Positions 28,521 through 35,135 of a DNA stretch of 35,135 nt are shown in pieces (within the stretch, counting starts at the first letter, position 1; each line of letters opens with the position of its first letter). Where the stretch lies: NCBI RefSeq assembly GCF_001476655.1, contig NZ_LDRT01000053.1, positions 1 to 35,135 on the forward strand. Reading direction: 5' to 3'. Origin of the DNA: Microbacterium testaceum (lineage in GTDB: Bacteria > Actinomycetota > Actinomycetes > Actinomycetales > Microbacteriaceae). The notes under the pieces are model-generated. The model searched no databases, was not told the origin of the DNA, and saw nothing but the letters and a program-made list of their open reading frames with translations. A program made the translations under genes and the position numbers.

Positions 28521-31500
28521 GTGTCGTATCTGGCCGTCCTGAGCCTGAAGAACCGCGCCCTGATCGCCCTCGTCACGATCGTCGCGGCGATCTTCGGCGG
28601 CCTCGCGCTGACAAACCTGAAGCAGGAGCTGATCCCCTCGATCCAGTTCCCGCAGCTCGCCGTCGTCACGACCTACCCCGGCGCCTCGCCCGAGGTGGTC
28701 GAAGCCGACGTGTCGACGCCGATCGAGAACGCGATCCGCGGCGTCGACGGGCTCGAGTCCACGACCGCCACGAGCACGACGAACTCCTCGATCGTCTCGG
28801 CGTCCTTCACGTACGGCACCGACCTCGCCTCGGCGCAGCAGAAGATCCTCGCGGCGATCGCCCGGATCAAGGACCAGCTCCCCGAGTCCGCCGACACAAC
28901 GGTGGCCTCCGCGAGCATCGACGATTTCCCGGTCATCCAGCTCGCCGTCACCGGCTTCAGCGACGCCGAGGCCGTGCAATCGACCCTGCAGACGAGCATC
29001 ATCCCCGACCTCGAAGACGTGGAGGGGGTCAACGGGGCGCAGATCGTGGGCGGCACCGCTCAGCGCGTGACGATCACACCCGACGCCGGCAAGCTCGCCG
29101 AGCGCGGGTACACCCAGCAGGCCATCACCGACGCTCTGGACGCGAACGGCGTGCTCTTCCCGGGTGGGTCGATCACCGAGGGAGATCAGACCCTCACCGT
29201 GCAGACGGGAGCGAAGCTGACGAGCGTCGACGAGATCTCGGCGCTTCCTCTGGTGCCCTCGGATGCCGCGCAGGTGCGCGCCGGAGCCACCACGATCGCC
29301 GACGTCGCGAGCGTGGCTCTGCAGGCCGACCCCACCACGACCCTGTCGCGCGTGGACGGAAAGCCGGCCCTGACGATCGCCGTCACCAAGCTCCCCGCGG
29401 CCAACACCGTGGACGTGTCGCGGGGGGTCCTCGCGGCGCTTCCGAGCCTGGAATCCACGCTCGGCGACGGTGCCACCTTCACGGTCGTCTTCGATCAGGC
29501 CCCCTTCGTGGAGCAGTCGATCGAGGCGCTCGCGCAGGAAGGTCTTCTCGGCCTCGTCTTCGCCGTCGTCGTCATCCTCATCTTCCTGATGTCGGTGCGC
29601 TCGACGCTCGTGACCGCGATCTCGATCCCGACGAGCGTGCTCATCACCTTCGTGGGTCTGCAGGCATTCGGTTACTCGCTGAACATCCTGACCCTCGGTG
29701 CGCTCACGATCGCGATCGGTCGCGTCGTCGACGATTCCATCGTCGTGATCGAGAACATCAAGAGGCATTACGTCGGCGACGCCGAGAAGATCCCGACCAT
29801 CGTCCGCGCCGTGCGCGAGGTGGCCGCTGCGATCACGGCATCCACGATCACCTCGGTCGCGGTGTTCCTGCCGATCGCATTCGTGGGAGATGTGACCGGC
29901 GAGCTGTTCCGTCCCTTCTCGCTCACCGTCACGATCGCGATGGCCGCATCGCTCCTCGTCTCGCTGACGATCGTGCCCGTGCTGGCGTCGTGGTTCCTCA
30001 AGCCCGGGAAGGTGGTCCGGGACGCCGAGGGCAACCCGATCGATCCCGAAGCCCCCGACGCGCCGCCCTCGCGTCTGCAGAAGGCCTACGTGCCCGTGCT
30101 GCGCTGGACGCTGAAGCACTCGTGGGTCACCCTCACCGTGGCCGTGCTGGTCCTCGGGGGCACTCTCGCGGCCGTCCCTCTGCTGAAGACCGACTTCCTC
30201 GGCGACTCGGGCCAGAACACCTTCACCGTCACCCAGAAGATCGGCTCGGCTCCGAGCCTGGATGCCGAAGACGCGGCGGCGCAGAAGGTCGAGGCCGTGC
30301 TGCTCGACATCCCGGGCGTCGAGACCGTGCAGACCTCGATCGGCTCGACCGGTTCGGCCCTGCGCGACGCGTTCTCGGGCGGAGGGTCGGGCATCACTTA
30401 CTCGATCACCTCGCAGTCGGGCGTCGACCAGGTCGACCTGCGCGACCGCGTGCGCACCGAGCTCGAGGGGATCACGGATGCCGGAGAGATCGAGGTCGCC
30501 GCTTCCGGCGGGGGCCTGGGATCCACCGACATCACCGTCGATGTGAGCGCCGCAGATAACCAGGCGCTGCAGCAGGCGAACGACGCTGTCGTCGCGGGTC
30601 TGCAGGGGCGCGACGGCATCGGGCAAGTCACGAGCAGCCTCTCGGCGTCGCTGCCATACGTGTCGGTGCGCGTCGACCGCGCGGCTGCGGCCGAGCGCGG
30701 ACTGTCGGAGCGCACGGTCGGCGCGCTGGTGTCGAACACGATGCAGCCGCGACAGGCCGGAACCGTCGAGATCAACGGCCGCGGTGTCACGGTCTACGTG
30801 GCCGCGGAGAACCCGCCCGCGACGGTCGACGCGCTGCGCGGCCTCGAGATCCCCAGCGCCGGCGGTACCGTGCGGCTCGATGAGATCGCGACGGTCGAGC
30901 AGAGCCAGACGCCCCCGTCGATCACGACGTCTCGGGGCCTTCGGACCGCCACGGTGACGGTCACCCCGACCACCGACGACCTCGGCAGCTCCTCGGCCAG
31001 CGTGAACGCGGCGCTCGCCGACGTGCAGCTGCCGGAGGGGGCGACCGCGAAGGTCGGCGGCGCCGTGACATCGCAGCAGGACGCGTTCGGGCAGCTCGGA
31101 CTCGCCCTTCTCGCCGCGATCCTCATCGTCTACGTCGTCATGGTGGCGACCTTCAAGTCGCTGCGCCAGCCGCTCGAACTGCTGGTGTCGGTGCCGTTCG
31201 CCGCGACCGGAGCGATCCTCCTGCTGCTCGTGACGGGGGTGCCGCTGGGGGTTGCGGGAATGATCGGTGCGCTGATGCTGGTCGGCATCGTGGTGACGAA
31301 CGCGATTGTGCTCATCGACCTCGTGAACCAGTATCGCGCTCGAGGTCTGAGCGTCTACGAGGCCACGATCGTCGGGGGCTCACGTCGTCTGCGCCCGATC
31401 CTCATGACCGCGCTCGCGGCCATCTTCGCGCTCGTGCCGATGGCGCTGGGCATCACCGGGCACGGCGGCTTCATCTCGCAGCCGCTGGCCGTCGTGGTGA

Positions 31501-31703
31501 TCGGCGGGTTGGTGTCGTCGACGTTCCTGACGCTGCTGGTGCTTCCGACGCTGTACAACCTCGTCGAGGGAGCCCGGGAGCGCCGTCTCGCGCGACGCGC
31601 AGCGCGCGACTCGGCCGATGCCGATGGACCGGCGGGCGCGGCTGAGGTCGCCGCGGAGGACGGGCACCCGTTGAGCCGACGAGAGCTGCGCGACCGGCAC
31701 TGA
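28521..31703 (+). CDS. RND efflux permease, Gram-positive HAE1/SwrC type
   Basis: A 1060-aa, 12-helix proton-driven exporter. The N-terminus (LKNRALIALVTIVAAIFGGL then NLKQELIPSIQFPQL) and TYPGASPEVVE are HAE1 text. The helix-4 proton relay is intact (Asp404-Asp405 in RVVDDSIVVIENIKRH). The helix-10 Lys of AcrB is Thr926 (GIVVTNAIVLID), as in Bacillus SwrC-like pumps. The tail is charged and Ala-rich. There is no adaptor (MFP) or outer-membrane partner, as expected in a single-membrane cell. GTG start with GAGAGG upstream, and a perfect 20-bp palindrome in the promoter. Substrates could be lipids, surfactants or drugs. Confidence 0.94.
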   Translation: MSYLAVLSLKNRALIALVTIVAAIFGGLALTNLKQELIPSIQFPQLAVVTTYPGASPEVVEADVSTPIENAIRGVDGLESTTATSTTNSSIVSASFTYGTDLASAQQKILAAIARIKDQLPESADTTVASASIDDFPVIQLAVTGFSDAEAVQSTLQTSIIPDLEDVEGVNGAQIVGGTAQRVTITPDAGKLAERGYTQQAITDALDANGVLFPGGSITEGDQTLTVQTGAKLTSVDEISALPLVPSDAAQVRAGATTIADVASVALQADPTTTLSRVDGKPALTIAVTKLPAANTVDVSRGVLAALPSLESTLGDGATFTVVFDQAPFVEQSIEALAQEGLLGLVFAVVVILIFLMSVRSTLVTAISIPTSVLITFVGLQAFGYSLNILTLGALTIAIGRVVDDSIVVIENIKRHYVGDAEKIPTIVRAVREVAAAITASTITSVAVFLPIAFVGDVTGELFRPFSLTVTIAMAASLLVSLTIVPVLASWFLKPGKVVRDAEGNPIDPEAPDAPPSRLQKAYVPVLRWTLKHSWVTLTVAVLVLGGTLAAVPLLKTDFLGDSGQNTFTVTQKIGSAPSLDAEDAAAQKVEAVLLDIPGVETVQTSIGSTGSALRDAFSGGGSGITYSITSQSGVDQVDLRDRVRTELEGITDAGEIEVAASGGGLGSTDITVDVSAADNQALQQANDAVVAGLQGRDGIGQVTSSLSASLPYVSVRVDRAAAAERGLSERTVGALVSNTMQPRQAGTVEINGRGVTVYVAAENPPATVDALRGLEIPSAGGTVRLDEIATVEQSQTPPSITTSRGLRTATVTVTPTTDDLGSSSASVNAALADVQLPEGATAKVGGAVTSQQDAFGQLGLALLAAILIVYVVMVATFKSLRQPLELLVSVPFAATGAILLLLVTGVPLGVAGMIGALMLVGIVVTNAIVLIDLVNQYRARGLSVYEATIVGGSRRLRPILMTALAAIFALVPMALGITGHGGFISQPLAVVVIGGLVSSTFLTLLVLPTLYNLVEGARERRLARRAARDSADADGPAGAAEVAAEDGHPLSRRELRDRH

Positions 31704-32586
31704 GGGACGCGAGGCGCAGCCGCGCCGCGGGCCGGCACATGGCCGTACGTCGCGTCGGGAACCGCGACGGATCGACCGTCAGCGACGGGCTCGAGGGCAT
31801 CTCGGCCGGCTGCGGAACGGCCGGCTGCGAAGCGGTCCACGGGGCGCCGGTCGCTGCCGCCGCGGTCATCGCGGGGGTGTCGGCGGCTGCCGCCGTCGCG
31901 GTGACGCTCGCCTGCGAGAGCATCCACGTGAAGATCCCCGACCAGCCGAACATCGCGGCGAAGGCGATCACCTCGAAGAGCGCGAGGTTGATGGTGGCGG
32001 TGACGAACATCCACGCCCCAGCAAACAGGAACACGAAGACGAGAGCCGTCGCGATCGCGAGGCGTCGGTTCAGGCGGTGCATCAGCACCGGGGTCGTGAT
32101 CAACAGCGCGGCGAAGCCGAGCACCATCATGCCGGCGACCTTGTCGTGCAGGTCCTTGTTGCTGTTCAGGGGCACGCAGCCCACGAGTGCGAGATTGACT
32201 CCGATCACCGTGAGGCAGACGAAAGCGACCGTCGCGGCTCCCCGCCGCCCTGCCCGCGATCCCAATCGACGCAGCTCGCGACGCACACGAACGGCGTAGA
32301 CGACGACGAGCGCACCGCCGACCTTGAGGGTGGTGTTGAACAGGGCACCCGACACGTCGTGGAACGTCCCGAGCTGGCTGAAGTGCAGCTGCCACCAGAG
32401 GGGATCGGTCGTGGTGACGATCGAGGCCAGGATGCCGCCGACGAGCACGACGAGGACCAGGGCTGCCAGGTGCATGGTCGGCAGGGCGCCGAACCGGCGC
32501 GCCACGCGACGGGATGCCGCCAGCACTTCACGCGAGAAGGCGGGGGAGGACGGGGTGGAAACGGCTGGTCGGACCGCGATGCTCAT
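31471..32586 (-). CDS. DUF998 membrane protein, 3' end overlapping RND gene
   Basis: The first 230 residues are a clear DUF998 protein with six membrane helices: MHLAALVLVVLVGGILASIV, then LHFSQLGTFHDVSGALFNTT (family motif), FVCLTVIGVNLALVGCVPLN, MMVLGFAALLITTPVLM, ATALVFVFLFAGAWMFV, and FEVIAFAAMFGWSGIFTWML. After that come an Ala/Thr/Pro linker and about 100 Arg/Pro-rich residues that look like antisense reading of the RND gene; the stop is 233 bp inside that gene. The original stop may have been lost, or the tail is real and unstructured. Start at ATG 32586; no strong ribosome site is seen. Function of the family is unknown. Confidence 0.8.
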   Translation of the reverse strand: MSIAVRPAVSTPSSPAFSREVLAASRRVARRFGALPTMHLAALVLVVLVGGILASIVTTTDPLWWQLHFSQLGTFHDVSGALFNTTLKVGGALVVVYAVRVRRELRRLGSRAGRRGAATVAFVCLTVIGVNLALVGCVPLNSNKDLHDKVAGMMVLGFAALLITTPVLMHRLNRRLAIATALVFVFLFAGAWMFVTATINLALFEVIAFAAMFGWSGIFTWMLSQASVTATAAAADTPAMTAAAATGAPWTASQPAVPQPAEMPSSPSLTVDPSRFPTRRTAMCRPAARLRLASLSAGRAALVGSTGARPPRRPQPRPPVHRHRPSRALRVARDGAPGLPRRGCTASEAPAASGTSTTPTRRSPRRPAAAR

Positions 32587-32785
32587 TTCGGGCGCTTTCG
32601 CTGGGGGCGGACGAAAGTCCCCCGGCGCTGCGAGACCCTCGGCCTCCGTCGGCTTATTCGGGTAATGCCGAGAATCGCGTCGCTTTGATTCCCGGCGTCG
32701 ACGGAAACCGTCAGCAGAATGCTAACTTTTCTGTCGCGCCAACGGGAAAGTCTTGACGAGAAATAACCCCAGGTCGCAAGCCGAA

Positions 32786-32813
32786 AATATGTCCCCCAAA
32801 AGGGGGACATATT
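32786..32813 (-). terminator. Terminator of aldose epimerase operon
   Basis: AATATGTCCCCC (32786-32797) and GGGGGACATATT (32802-32813) form a perfect 12-bp stem with a 4-nt loop, starting 6 nt after the epimerase stop. On the minus strand the stem is followed by TTCGG after ATATT, giving a short T-rich tail. Confidence 0.8.
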
Positions 32814-32819
32814 GACTGA

Positions 32820-33725
32820 TTAAGCGCTAAACCGAATTCCCCATTCGCGGGTCAATGACATTCCCGGCGTCACCGCGAGGACATCGATTCCCGAGGCGAA
32901 TGCATTTGCCGGAGCAGTCATTGGCTCGATGGCGACGGCGAGGGGCTGTCCGGGGTAACGATCGGTCGTGAAGACCTGCGCCCAGCCGAACCCGGCGTCC
33001 TGCCAGAGCCGCAGGGTACGGCCATCCGGGGCCGTGAGGGTGTGGACCGCCCGACCGTCGGCATCCCTCTCCAGTCCCCGGTAGCCGTTGTCGAGCGAGG
33101 CGTCTCCCAGGCGCCGGCCCCCGCGCAGGTCGGTGCGTTCGTCGACCGGCACTTCGTCGACGGGGATGTTGCGGTCATCGAGCACGAGCGTCGTCGTCCC
33201 GGTGGAGCGGATGACGAGATCGGCGGTGACGACCCCGCCGATCTGCAGGTAGGGGTGGACGCCGAGCGCGACGGGCGCGGTTCTCGCCCCGACGTTCTCG
33301 ATGTGGTGCGCGACGTCCACGCCGTCGGGCAGCAACGTGTAGGTCACGCGGGTGCGCAGGTGGAACGGGTAGCCCGTCTGCGGCACCACGTCGGCGCCGA
33401 GCACGAGGCGCTCGTCGGTGTGCTCGATCGGCTGGTAGGTGCCGAAACGCAGCAGGCCGTGACTGGCGTTGCCGAACTTGGGCTCGCTGATCGCGAGCTG
33501 CAGCTCTTCGCCCTCGAAGGTGTACTTGCCGTCGCGGATGCGGTTCGGCCACGGCACGAGGACGACCCCGGATGCCGCGGGCGTCGGCTGATCGTCGGGG
33601 TAGGACGGCACGAGGTCGACGCCGTCGACGGTCAGAGCGCGCAGGGCTGCACCGACTTGAGTGATCTCGGCGGAGGAGCGGGGGCCGTGCAGCAAGAAGC
33701 GCTGGCCGGTGGGGTCGGCGGTCAT
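32820..33725 (-). CDS. Aldose 1-epimerase family protein
   Basis: A 301-aa mutarotase-fold enzyme that interconverts alpha and beta anomers of aldoses. VVLVPWPNRIRDGKYTFEG holds the conserved substrate Arg; FGNASHGLLRFGTYQ contains the first catalytic-type His; ALGVHPYLQIGG has the second His used as general acid; VAIEPMTAPANAF has the conserved Glu base. Together they show an intact active site of the COG2017 family. The ATG overlaps the stop of the upstream gene (ATGA), and a strong terminator follows the stop. The sugar is not predictable; a general role in carbohydrate use is likely. Confidence 0.93.
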   Translation of the reverse strand: MTADPTGQRFLLHGPRSSAEITQVGAALRALTVDGVDLVPSYPDDQPTPAASGVVLVPWPNRIRDGKYTFEGEELQLAISEPKFGNASHGLLRFGTYQPIEHTDERLVLGADVVPQTGYPFHLRTRVTYTLLPDGVDVAHHIENVGARTAPVALGVHPYLQIGGVVTADLVIRSTGTTTLVLDDRNIPVDEVPVDERTDLRGGRRLGDASLDNGYRGLERDADGRAVHTLTAPDGRTLRLWQDAGFGWAQVFTTDRYPGQPLAVAIEPMTAPANAFASGIDVLAVTPGMSLTREWGIRFSA

Positions 33726-34345
33726 GACGAGGCCTTTCGTGAGCGGGGCGGGCGCTGCAGCCACGGGTGCAGCAGGCGGGTGACCCACGGGAGAACCGCG
33801 TAGGTCATGACGGGAGTGAGCATGAGGGTGGTCGCCAGCACGCGCACGATCAGTGGGATCTCTGTGAATCCCGGGATGAAGCCGAGCAGCCACGACGCGA
33901 GGAGGTTGGTGGGGAAGAAGCCGACCCAGATGGTGACCGCCTGCTTCCACCGAGGCGGTGCGGGCGGTACGGGTTGCTGCACGGGCGAGGTCGTGGCATC
34001 CGTTGCTTCCAGCACCGATCCGAACGAGGCGTCGAACCAGCCCTCGATGCCGGTGCGTCTCTCGACGCGCTCCTCGCGCGCGAACGGGCGCCCGGAGTCG
34101 AGCCACCACTGGCGCTGCGAGGAGGTCTCCCACCCTTCGAGCGTGGTGATGTCGCGGAAGCGGTACAGCATGTACCAGAGGTCGCTCTCTTCTCCCGCGC
34201 GCACCCAGCCCGAGCCGAGGAAACCGGGGAAAGCGGTCGCGAGGTCGGTGCCGGCCTGCATCCAGGAGGTCGCTTCGGCGGTGCGCGTCGGGTCGATGCG
34301 CCGCTCGATCGCCACCGTGATGGGGTGGGCGTCGGTGTCTGCCAT
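33722..34345 (-). CDS. ABM-domain protein with C-terminal membrane helices
   Basis: A 207-aa protein. Residues 8-100 are an antibiotic-biosynthesis-monooxygenase ferredoxin-like domain (ITVAIERRIDPTRTAEATSW, FPGFLGSGWVRAGEE, WYMLYRFRDITTLEGWETS, RQWWLDSGRPF), which in relatives oxidises aromatic compounds or binds small ligands. After a Pro-rich linker come two membrane segments (AVTIWVGFFPTNLLASWLLGF and LIVRVLATTLMLTPVMTYAV), as in the COG3224 group. Start at ATG 34345; the longer upstream frame looks non-coding and crosses a probable promoter. Translationally coupled to the aldose epimerase, an unusual partner. Confidence 0.85.
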   Translation of the reverse strand: MADTDAHPITVAIERRIDPTRTAEATSWMQAGTDLATAFPGFLGSGWVRAGEESDLWYMLYRFRDITTLEGWETSSQRQWWLDSGRPFAREERVERRTGIEGWFDASFGSVLEATDATTSPVQQPVPPAPPRWKQAVTIWVGFFPTNLLASWLLGFIPGFTEIPLIVRVLATTLMLTPVMTYAVLPWVTRLLHPWLQRPPRSRKASS

Positions 34346-34412
34346 GCGTCCATCTTCGTGGAGGAGCGCGCGTCCCTCGCCGTCCGCGGGACGTGGATGC
34401 CATTCCCAGGCG

Positions 34413-34435
34413 CGACCTGTACCGTTGACAGGTCG
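34413..34435. promoter_or_regulatory. 8-bp inverted repeat in divergent promoter region
   Basis: CGACCTGT (34413-34420) and ACAGGTCG (34428-34435) flank 7 nt. The centre includes TTGACA (34425-34430), a perfect -35 on the plus strand, with TGTGAT as a poor -10 20 nt later. It could control the ABM-epimerase operon or the helicase gene. Apart from this the 269-bp gap between those genes shows nothing clear. Confidence 0.45.
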
Positions 34436-34614
34436 GCTCTGGACACCGCGTGTGATGCGCGGATGGGTTTGTGAGTCCAAGGGGCCGATGGACAGGACGC
34501 GATCGCGGCCTCGACCATCATCAGTGAATGGCCCCCGGCCGACGGTAGTCCGGGTTTTGCACCGCCGTGCGGTGCTGCTGTCTCGCGCGAAACAGAACCC
34601 AGAAGGACATCGTC

Positions 34615-35135
34615 ATGCCCAAGAGCAAGAAGCCCGCCGGCGGCCGCGCCGCCAAGAACTTCGAGCCGCGCTACGGCGCGAAGACCTCGTTCCAGGACCG
34701 CAAGCGCCGCCCGGGTGCAGAGGCCCCCGTCAAGCCCGGCAGCAAGAGCCCGAACCACCGCGGCTACCGCGCCGAGACCGAGGCCGCTCCCGCGAAGGGG
34801 CGCTGGAGCGCGCAGGACCGCGCCGGTCGCGACGAGGCTCGCGGCATCCGCTCGTCGGCACGCGACGACCGCTTCGGTCGTTCTGATCGGGATGCCACGG
34901 CGGGCCGCCGCGACGAGCGCCCCGCGCGTTCGTTCGACGACCGTCCCCGTCGTGACGTCGGCGATCGTCCGGCGCGTTCGTTCGACCGTCGGGACGAGCG
35001 TCCCGCTCGCGGCGACGACCGTCCCGCGCGTTCGTTCGACCGCGCCGAGCGCCCCGCGCGCTCCTTCGACCGTGACGAGCGTCCCCGTCGCGACGCGGGC
35101 GACCGCCCGGCTCGTTCGTTCGACCGCAGCGACCG
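34615..35135 (+). CDS. Probable DEAD-box RNA helicase, N-terminal disordered leader (3' end missing)
   Basis: The frame is open to the window end (173 complete codons). MPKSKKPAGGRAAKNFEPRYG followed by AKTSFQDRKRRPG and GRWSAQDRAGRDEARGI is, from memory, the leader of Microbacteriaceae DEAD/DEAH-box helicases. Then come repeats such as DRPARSFDRDERPARSFDR-like units rich in Arg, Asp, Ser and Phe (the RSF motif recurs at least five times). This is a low-complexity RNA-binding tail that should favour condensates. The catalytic core is beyond the window, so the helicase call depends on family memory. AGAAGGAC lies 7 nt before the ATG. Confidence 0.72.
   Translation, partial: MPKSKKPAGGRAAKNFEPRYGAKTSFQDRKRRPGAEAPVKPGSKSPNHRGYRAETEAAPAKGRWSAQDRAGRDEARGIRSSARDDRFGRSDRDATAGRRDERPARSFDDRPRRDVGDRPARSFDRRDERPARGDDRPARSFDRAERPARSFDRDERPRRDAGDRPARSFDRSD

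Noticed and set aside
28380..30626. Minus-strand open frame of 748 codons, and a plus-strand frame of 767 codons at 28256-30559
   Set aside because: Both are shadows of the RND gene, low in hydrophobic residues and full of Arg, Asp and His.
34880..35135. Short repeats near the right edge as CRISPR
   Set aside because: They encode an in-frame Arg/Asp/Ser repeat protein and vary in length.

Overview
The window is very GC-rich, has long GC3-biased genes packed with ATGA, GTGA and TTGA stop/start overlaps, and contains families typical of high-GC Gram-positives (DUF3073, the small bacterial SCP-like protein beside purD, DUF7218/Rho_N protein, an RDRPARSF-repeat helicase leader). It is most likely chromosomal DNA of a Microbacteriaceae member, probably Microbacterium or a close relative. 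This rests on gene content and style only; no rRNA or other marker gene is present, and I see no phage, IS element, tRNA or CRISPR array.

Layout: 1-2696 is the 3' part of a large RCC1-repeat protein translationally coupled to a SipW/ER-type signal peptidase. 2787-5394 is a membrane protein, a TetR regulator and a GT1 glycosyltransferase. 5407-12240 is a purine region: purD on the minus strand, an SCP-like protein, two unknown proteins, purM, purF and a CynX/NimT-like MFS transporter. 12277-15042 holds DUF3073, a universal stress protein, a DUF4097-PadR operon with a readable promoter and twin operators, and a tiny membrane protein with a textbook terminator. 15276-16514 is a Rho_N/SAP-like small protein next to a topoisomerase IB. 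16489-17966 is a one-lobe substrate-binding lipoprotein coupled to a CDF-like transporter, followed by a 91-bp nested palindrome and crcB.

18648-27405 is the most interesting part. Three transcription units (PfkB kinase, class II aldolase and aldehyde dehydrogenase; alpha/beta hydrolase and MFS permease; a 74-aa unknown) each carry the same operator-like sequence GYACAWWTGTGC upstream. They surround a TetR regulator and a divergent flavin amine oxidase-SRPBCC operon. I read this as one catabolic regulon with a kinase, aldol cleavage and aldehyde oxidation core, fed by an amine oxidase and an ester hydrolase. The substrate is unknown to me.

27449-35135 has an SdpI-like protein, a second crcB, an SwrC-like RND exporter behind a perfect palindrome, a DUF998 protein overlapping it antisense by 233 bp, an aldose epimerase, an antibiotic-monooxygenase-domain membrane protein, and the disordered leader of a probable DEAD-box helicase cut by the window end.

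A global signal: seven genes (purD, SCP-like, the 111-aa membrane protein, the 203-aa unknown, purM and both crcB) have a TANNNT-like -10 hexamer ending only 6-7 nt before the start codon and no usable Shine-Dalgarno, which points to leaderless transcripts.
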